Origin: CAADGN01 sp035443945
Lineage (GTDB): Bacteria > Planctomycetota > Phycisphaerae > Phycisphaerales > UBA1924
Length of the DNA: 36,207 nt
Direction: 5' to 3'
Assembly (NCBI GenBank): GCA_035443945.1
Contig: DAOMNQ010000031.1
Span: 1-36,207, forward strand
A program made the translations under genes and the position numbers. Each line of letters begins with the position of its first letter. The stretch's first letter is position 1. Below, one piece after another: positions 33,702 through 36,207 of this stretch. The notes under the pieces are model-generated. The model ran no database searches. It was given only the letters and a program-made list of their open reading frames with translations, and was not told the DNA's origin.

Positions 33702-33848
33702 TTGATGGCTCTACGGTCATTGTTGATGGCTCTACGCTCGTCGTAGACGGCTCTACGGTCACCGTTGATGCCTCTACGACGACCGTAGACGGCTCTACGC
33801 TCGCCGTAGACGGCTCTACGATGAGCGTCGAGCTGTGCGCGGCGAGCG
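33702..33848. repeat. 21-bp tandem array (six clear units plus one degenerate) with embedded hairpins
   Basis: Units start at 33702, 33723, 33744, 33765, 33786 and 33807, each exactly 21 bp with core GGCTCTACG; a seventh at 33828 is degenerate. Two arm types occur: TTGATGG (units 1, 2, and 4 with one change) and TAGACGG (units 3, 5 and 6). In the TAGACGG type, CGTAGA and TCTACG form a perfect 6-bp stem around a CGGC loop, so three hairpins can form. Because 21 is divisible by three, both strands stay open; the minus strand would read as seven-residue repeats (xVEPSTx), but no start or gene context supports translation. The array fills the 276-base gap between aroC and the RHS gene. Confidence 0.85.
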
Positions 33849-33966
33849 TGCATCGGAGCTCGCGGGGGTCGGACGGGTTATCGCGGACCTTGCTGGGCCA
33901 GGGTTGCGGCGCGGCCGGGTCGGCTTGTAGACTGATGTGCCCACCTGTGAGCGAGGATGGACGAAC

Positions 33967-35748
33967 GTGAACGTGCTGTGCCTGCTCCTTGCGCTCGTGC
34001 TCTCGTCGGTCAGCTGCGGCCTGGACCGGCTCGGGAACTGGACGCAGGGGGCGGGTCAGACCGATGGCGGCGGGGCGTTCGTGTACGCCGGTCGTGTCGA
34101 GGAGTCGGACGACGACCTGGACGGGGAGTACGAGGCCGGTGAACTCGTGGAGGCGCGGGCGCACTCGGCGGACCTGCGCAACCGGCTGACGGAGGTCGAG
34201 ACGGACACGGGGGGGGGGCCTTCGGCCGAGGCGATCGTGTACGACCTGGCGGGGAACCTGGTCGCGGACGATGTCTACTGGTACCAGTACGACGCGTTCA
34301 ACCGGCTGGCGTGCGTGCGGCTGAAGGGGACGCTGGAGTTCGACGCGGACGGGTTCGTGGAGGACGGCGAGCCGGGCGCGTGGCGGGCGAACTTCGCGTA
34401 CGACGCGTTGGGGCGTCTGGTCAGCAAGCAGGTTCCGTGGGGGGCGCAGGGCGCGGACGAGCGCTGGTGCTGGTACTACTACGACGGCGTGCGGCGGATC
34501 GTCGAGGTCTTCCGCGACCCGCTGGTGACCGGGGGCGGCATCGGCGGCGGCGTGCCGACCGGCAACTACACGACGTACACCGACCGCGAGTACGTGTGGG
34601 GGCCTGAGTACGTTGACGAGTGCCTCTGGCAGATCGACAAGGTCGGCGACGCGGCGTTCGTCCTGCAGGACGCGAACTACAACGTGGTTGGGCTGGTGGA
34701 CGACGAGGGCGGCCTGCTGCGCCAGTACGCCTGGGACCCCTACGGCCAAGCGATCGCGGTCGATTCCCTGGGCATCTTCGGCCACAACCGCCTCGGCCAC
34801 CAGGGCCTCTTCTTCGACCGCCTCGACGCCAACGCGCCCAACGCCGACCTGACGGCCACGGCCCGCGGCGTCTACTACGCGCGCAACCGGAACTACGAGC
34901 CGAGGCTGGGAAGGTGGCTGCAAGGGGATCCGAACGGGACGGCGGCCGTGGTCACATCCGGCGGAACTTACCACGGCGCGTCAACGCTCCTCGCGCTGGG
35001 TCACGCCGACCTTCTGGTCCACTACCAGGACGGCCTGAACGGGTACGCACTCGTGGGGTCGAAGCCACTGACGCACCGAGATCCGGCTGGGCTGTCGTTG
35101 GCTGGCGGCCTTCTCAGCGGCTTGGGCATCGCAAGCAACGTCCTCGACGCCGTCGATACAGCGTACATGGGCGTGTCGGCAGGCTTCCAGCTCGGGGGGA
35201 TGGCCGAGGACTACAACTTCGCCCTCGAGATGGCCATCGAGTGGGCGCTCGACTGGGATTCCGACGACGATCTCTTCAGCTACGGGGGCGACGACGACTA
35301 CGACTACGCAGATGACAGCTCAGGCCCGTCCTACGCCGCGTTTGGCAAGAACTTCTCGCGGTTCTCATTTCGGATCAAGAGGTCGAGCGTCCGAGCCGGA
35401 GGATCCGCCAAGAGTTCGCTCGTTCAAGGGATCATCGAAGGCAGGGTCCGCCCGCCCGGAATCCCAAGCGGCTGGAAGGCTGGCCCCTCGGATAGAGGCG
35501 GCGGAGTAATGTACAAACCCACCACAGGCGGAGTCAAAGGCGGTGGGTCTAGGTACGTCCGCATCATGCCTGGAAACCCTGCTTCTAAATTCCATAACTC
35601 TCGCTCGCCATATGTTCGGTGGCAAAACAGCCACGGTCAGTCGCTGGATGCGAACGGAAGAGTTCTTCCCACTGTCAAGTGCGAGGAGGCTCATTTCCCG
35701 ATCGAACAGTTCAGGTGGCGGTTGATTGAGAGCGTTCTGGGGGATTGA
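33967..35748 (+). CDS. Short RHS-core protein with C-terminal toxin-like tip
   Basis: A 593-residue protein from a GTG at 33967, with GAGG just upstream; a GTG at 33937 is an alternative. A lipoprotein-like signal (LLLALVLSSVSC) runs straight into a YD-repeat piece (GLDRLGNWTQ). Residues ~90-375 form an RHS core: VYDLAGNLVADDVYWYQYDA, YDALGRL, LRQYAWDPYGQAI, and the hyperconserved YYARNRNYEPRLGRWLQGDP with THRDPAGL, after which such proteins are cleaved. The usual ~1000-residue repeat shell is missing. The tip (~475-593) has YVRIMPGNPASKF, SPYVRWQ, GQSLDANG and AHFPIEQFRW, resembling a nuclease-type polymorphic toxin tail; I cannot name the family firmly. The stop overlaps the next start (TGATG). 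Confidence 0.8.
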   Translation: MNVLCLLLALVLSSVSCGLDRLGNWTQGAGQTDGGGAFVYAGRVEESDDDLDGEYEAGELVEARAHSADLRNRLTEVETDTGGGPSAEAIVYDLAGNLVADDVYWYQYDAFNRLACVRLKGTLEFDADGFVEDGEPGAWRANFAYDALGRLVSKQVPWGAQGADERWCWYYYDGVRRIVEVFRDPLVTGGGIGGGVPTGNYTTYTDREYVWGPEYVDECLWQIDKVGDAAFVLQDANYNVVGLVDDEGGLLRQYAWDPYGQAIAVDSLGIFGHNRLGHQGLFFDRLDANAPNADLTATARGVYYARNRNYEPRLGRWLQGDPNGTAAVVTSGGTYHGASTLLALGHADLLVHYQDGLNGYALVGSKPLTHRDPAGLSLAGGLLSGLGIASNVLDAVDTAYMGVSAGFQLGGMAEDYNFALEMAIEWALDWDSDDDLFSYGGDDDYDYADDSSGPSYAAFGKNFSRFSFRIKRSSVRAGGSAKSSLVQGIIEGRVRPPGIPSGWKAGPSDRGGGVMYKPTTGGVKGGGSRYVRIMPGNPASKFHNSRSPYVRWQNSHGQSLDANGRVLPTVKCEEAHFPIEQFRWRLIESVLGD

Positions 35749-36119
35749 TGGAACTGTCGCGTTGGATAGAGTGTATTGAGGAGTCGCTCAAGGGATTCGC
35801 TGACTTCGACTACCAAAGAAAAGCGTGGTACGAGGGGTCGATCCCGGGTGTGGTTGATAGCTTTGTAGAGAGTGTATGTACCTTTTTCGGCTACGACATT
35901 GACGAAGGCTTGTCCGAATGGCACGATGACATCCAGCCGGATGTGCTACGGGCTCTCCAGCGGTTTCGTGATGAGTTCGGCCGATTCCTTGAAAATACCA
36001 AGGACGATCCCAAGATCGATCTTGACCCACATTCGGACCCTCGCTGGCCCCGAATCGTCGAGCTTGCGCAGAACGTGCTCTCAGAGGCGAAGGAAAAGGG
36101 CTGGTACAGCAAGAAATAA
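35748..36119 (+). CDS. Putative immunity protein for the RHS tip
   Basis: A 123-residue acidic protein starting at the ATG at 35748, which shares one base with the RHS stop codon (TGATG). There is no signal peptide, so it is cytoplasmic. It is helical, with no family I recognise: MELSRWIECIEESLKGFADF, then WYEGSIPGVVDSFVESVC, LSEWHDDIQPDVLRALQRFR and WPRIVELAQNVLSEAKEKGW. Small size, many Asp/Glu, immediate position behind a variable toxin tip, and a lower GC content than the rest of the window are what polymorphic-toxin immunity genes show. The role is inferred from position only. The remaining 88 bases of the window after it hold nothing I can identify. Confidence 0.65.
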   Translation: MELSRWIECIEESLKGFADFDYQRKAWYEGSIPGVVDSFVESVCTFFGYDIDEGLSEWHDDIQPDVLRALQRFRDEFGRFLENTKDDPKIDLDPHSDPRWPRIVELAQNVLSEAKEKGWYSKK

Positions 36120-36207
36120 ACCCGTCGACAACGAGGACGGTGAGCTTGACGGGACGTAACTCTTCAGCCGTCTTCCACGGCCTGCGGCATGGGCGGGAGT
36201 GTCCCGG

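Noticed and set aside
33702..33848. CRISPR array
   Set aside because: The 21-bp units are directly adjacent with no spacers, and there are no cas genes in the window.
33433..34974. A minus-strand open frame carrying the VEPST heptad repeats
   Set aside because: It overlaps the conserved 3' end of aroC and the RHS core on the other strand, and has no signal, domain or ribosome-binding site; the openness follows from 21-bp units and GC bias. Kept only as a low-priority observation.
1..36207. tRNA or rRNA genes
   Set aside because: No cloverleaf with a GTTCRA-type T-arm and matching acceptor stem, and no conserved rRNA segment, was recognised by reading both strands; a dedicated covariance search could still find one.

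Overview
The window looks like a chromosomal segment from a very GC-rich planctomycete, most likely of the Phycisphaerae. The main sign is that four separate exported proteins end in paired 'GC-type' dockerin-like repeats (D-x-N-x-D-G-x-x-N-S-L-D-V-L-x-F-L-N-x-Y/W). Others are the eukaryote-like Ser/Thr kinase, FG-GAP and beta-helix surface proteins, the C-x-x-C zinc-ribbon tail type, and strong G/C preference at third codon positions. The taxonomic call is inference. No rRNA, tRNA, CRISPR array, insertion sequence or integrase was recognised, and no gene-free stretch exceeds 300 bases.

Layout. 1-4.1 kb: the end of a beta-helix/dockerin surface protein, a DUF3568 lipoprotein, a DUF1801 protein, an FG-GAP/dockerin protein and a LOG-family nucleotide hydrolase. 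4.2-7.9 kb: a large fused HyuA-HyuB (5-oxoprolinase-type) enzyme. 8.1-10.5 kb: a PAS-LuxR regulator, an exported protein with a barrel-like end, and a translationally coupled pair (Lys-rich small protein plus beta-carbonic-anhydrase-like protein), closed by a strong bidirectional hairpin. 10.6-15.4 kb, minus strand: a secreted dockerin protein, a half-length asparaginase, and a Ser/Thr kinase whose periplasmic beta-propeller lies in a different reading frame (frameshift). 15.5-20.5 kb, plus strand: a Rieske oxygenase, a subtilisin-like protease with dockerin tail followed by a textbook terminator, and an unknown secreted protein. 20.5-22.4 kb, minus strand: a tight operon of two bacterial-PH-domain membrane proteins and the DNA glycosylase Tag.

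22.4-28.9 kb, plus strand: a five-gene catabolic/import operon. An exported sialate-O-acetylesterase-type enzyme is followed 10 bp later by a complete YtfQ-YtfR-YtfT-YjfF galactofuranose-type ABC importer. The esterase would strip acetyl groups from environmental glycans and the importer would bring in a released furanose sugar. 28.9-33.7 kb: a frameshifted zinc-ribbon remnant, thiamine-monophosphate kinase (thiL), a fused membrane/spermidine-synthase-like protein and chorismate synthase (aroC).

33.7-36.2 kb: the most accessory-looking part. A 21-bp tandem array with built-in hairpins precedes a very short RHS-core protein with a toxin-like C-terminal tip. That gene overlaps by one base a small acidic gene that is probably its immunity protein, and the base composition becomes clearly more AT-rich across the tip and the small gene. 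Three short low-complexity insertions sit inside, or at the start of, otherwise conserved genes (6124-6166, 27959-27985, 30824-30873), suggesting that small dispersed repeats invade coding sequence in this genome.
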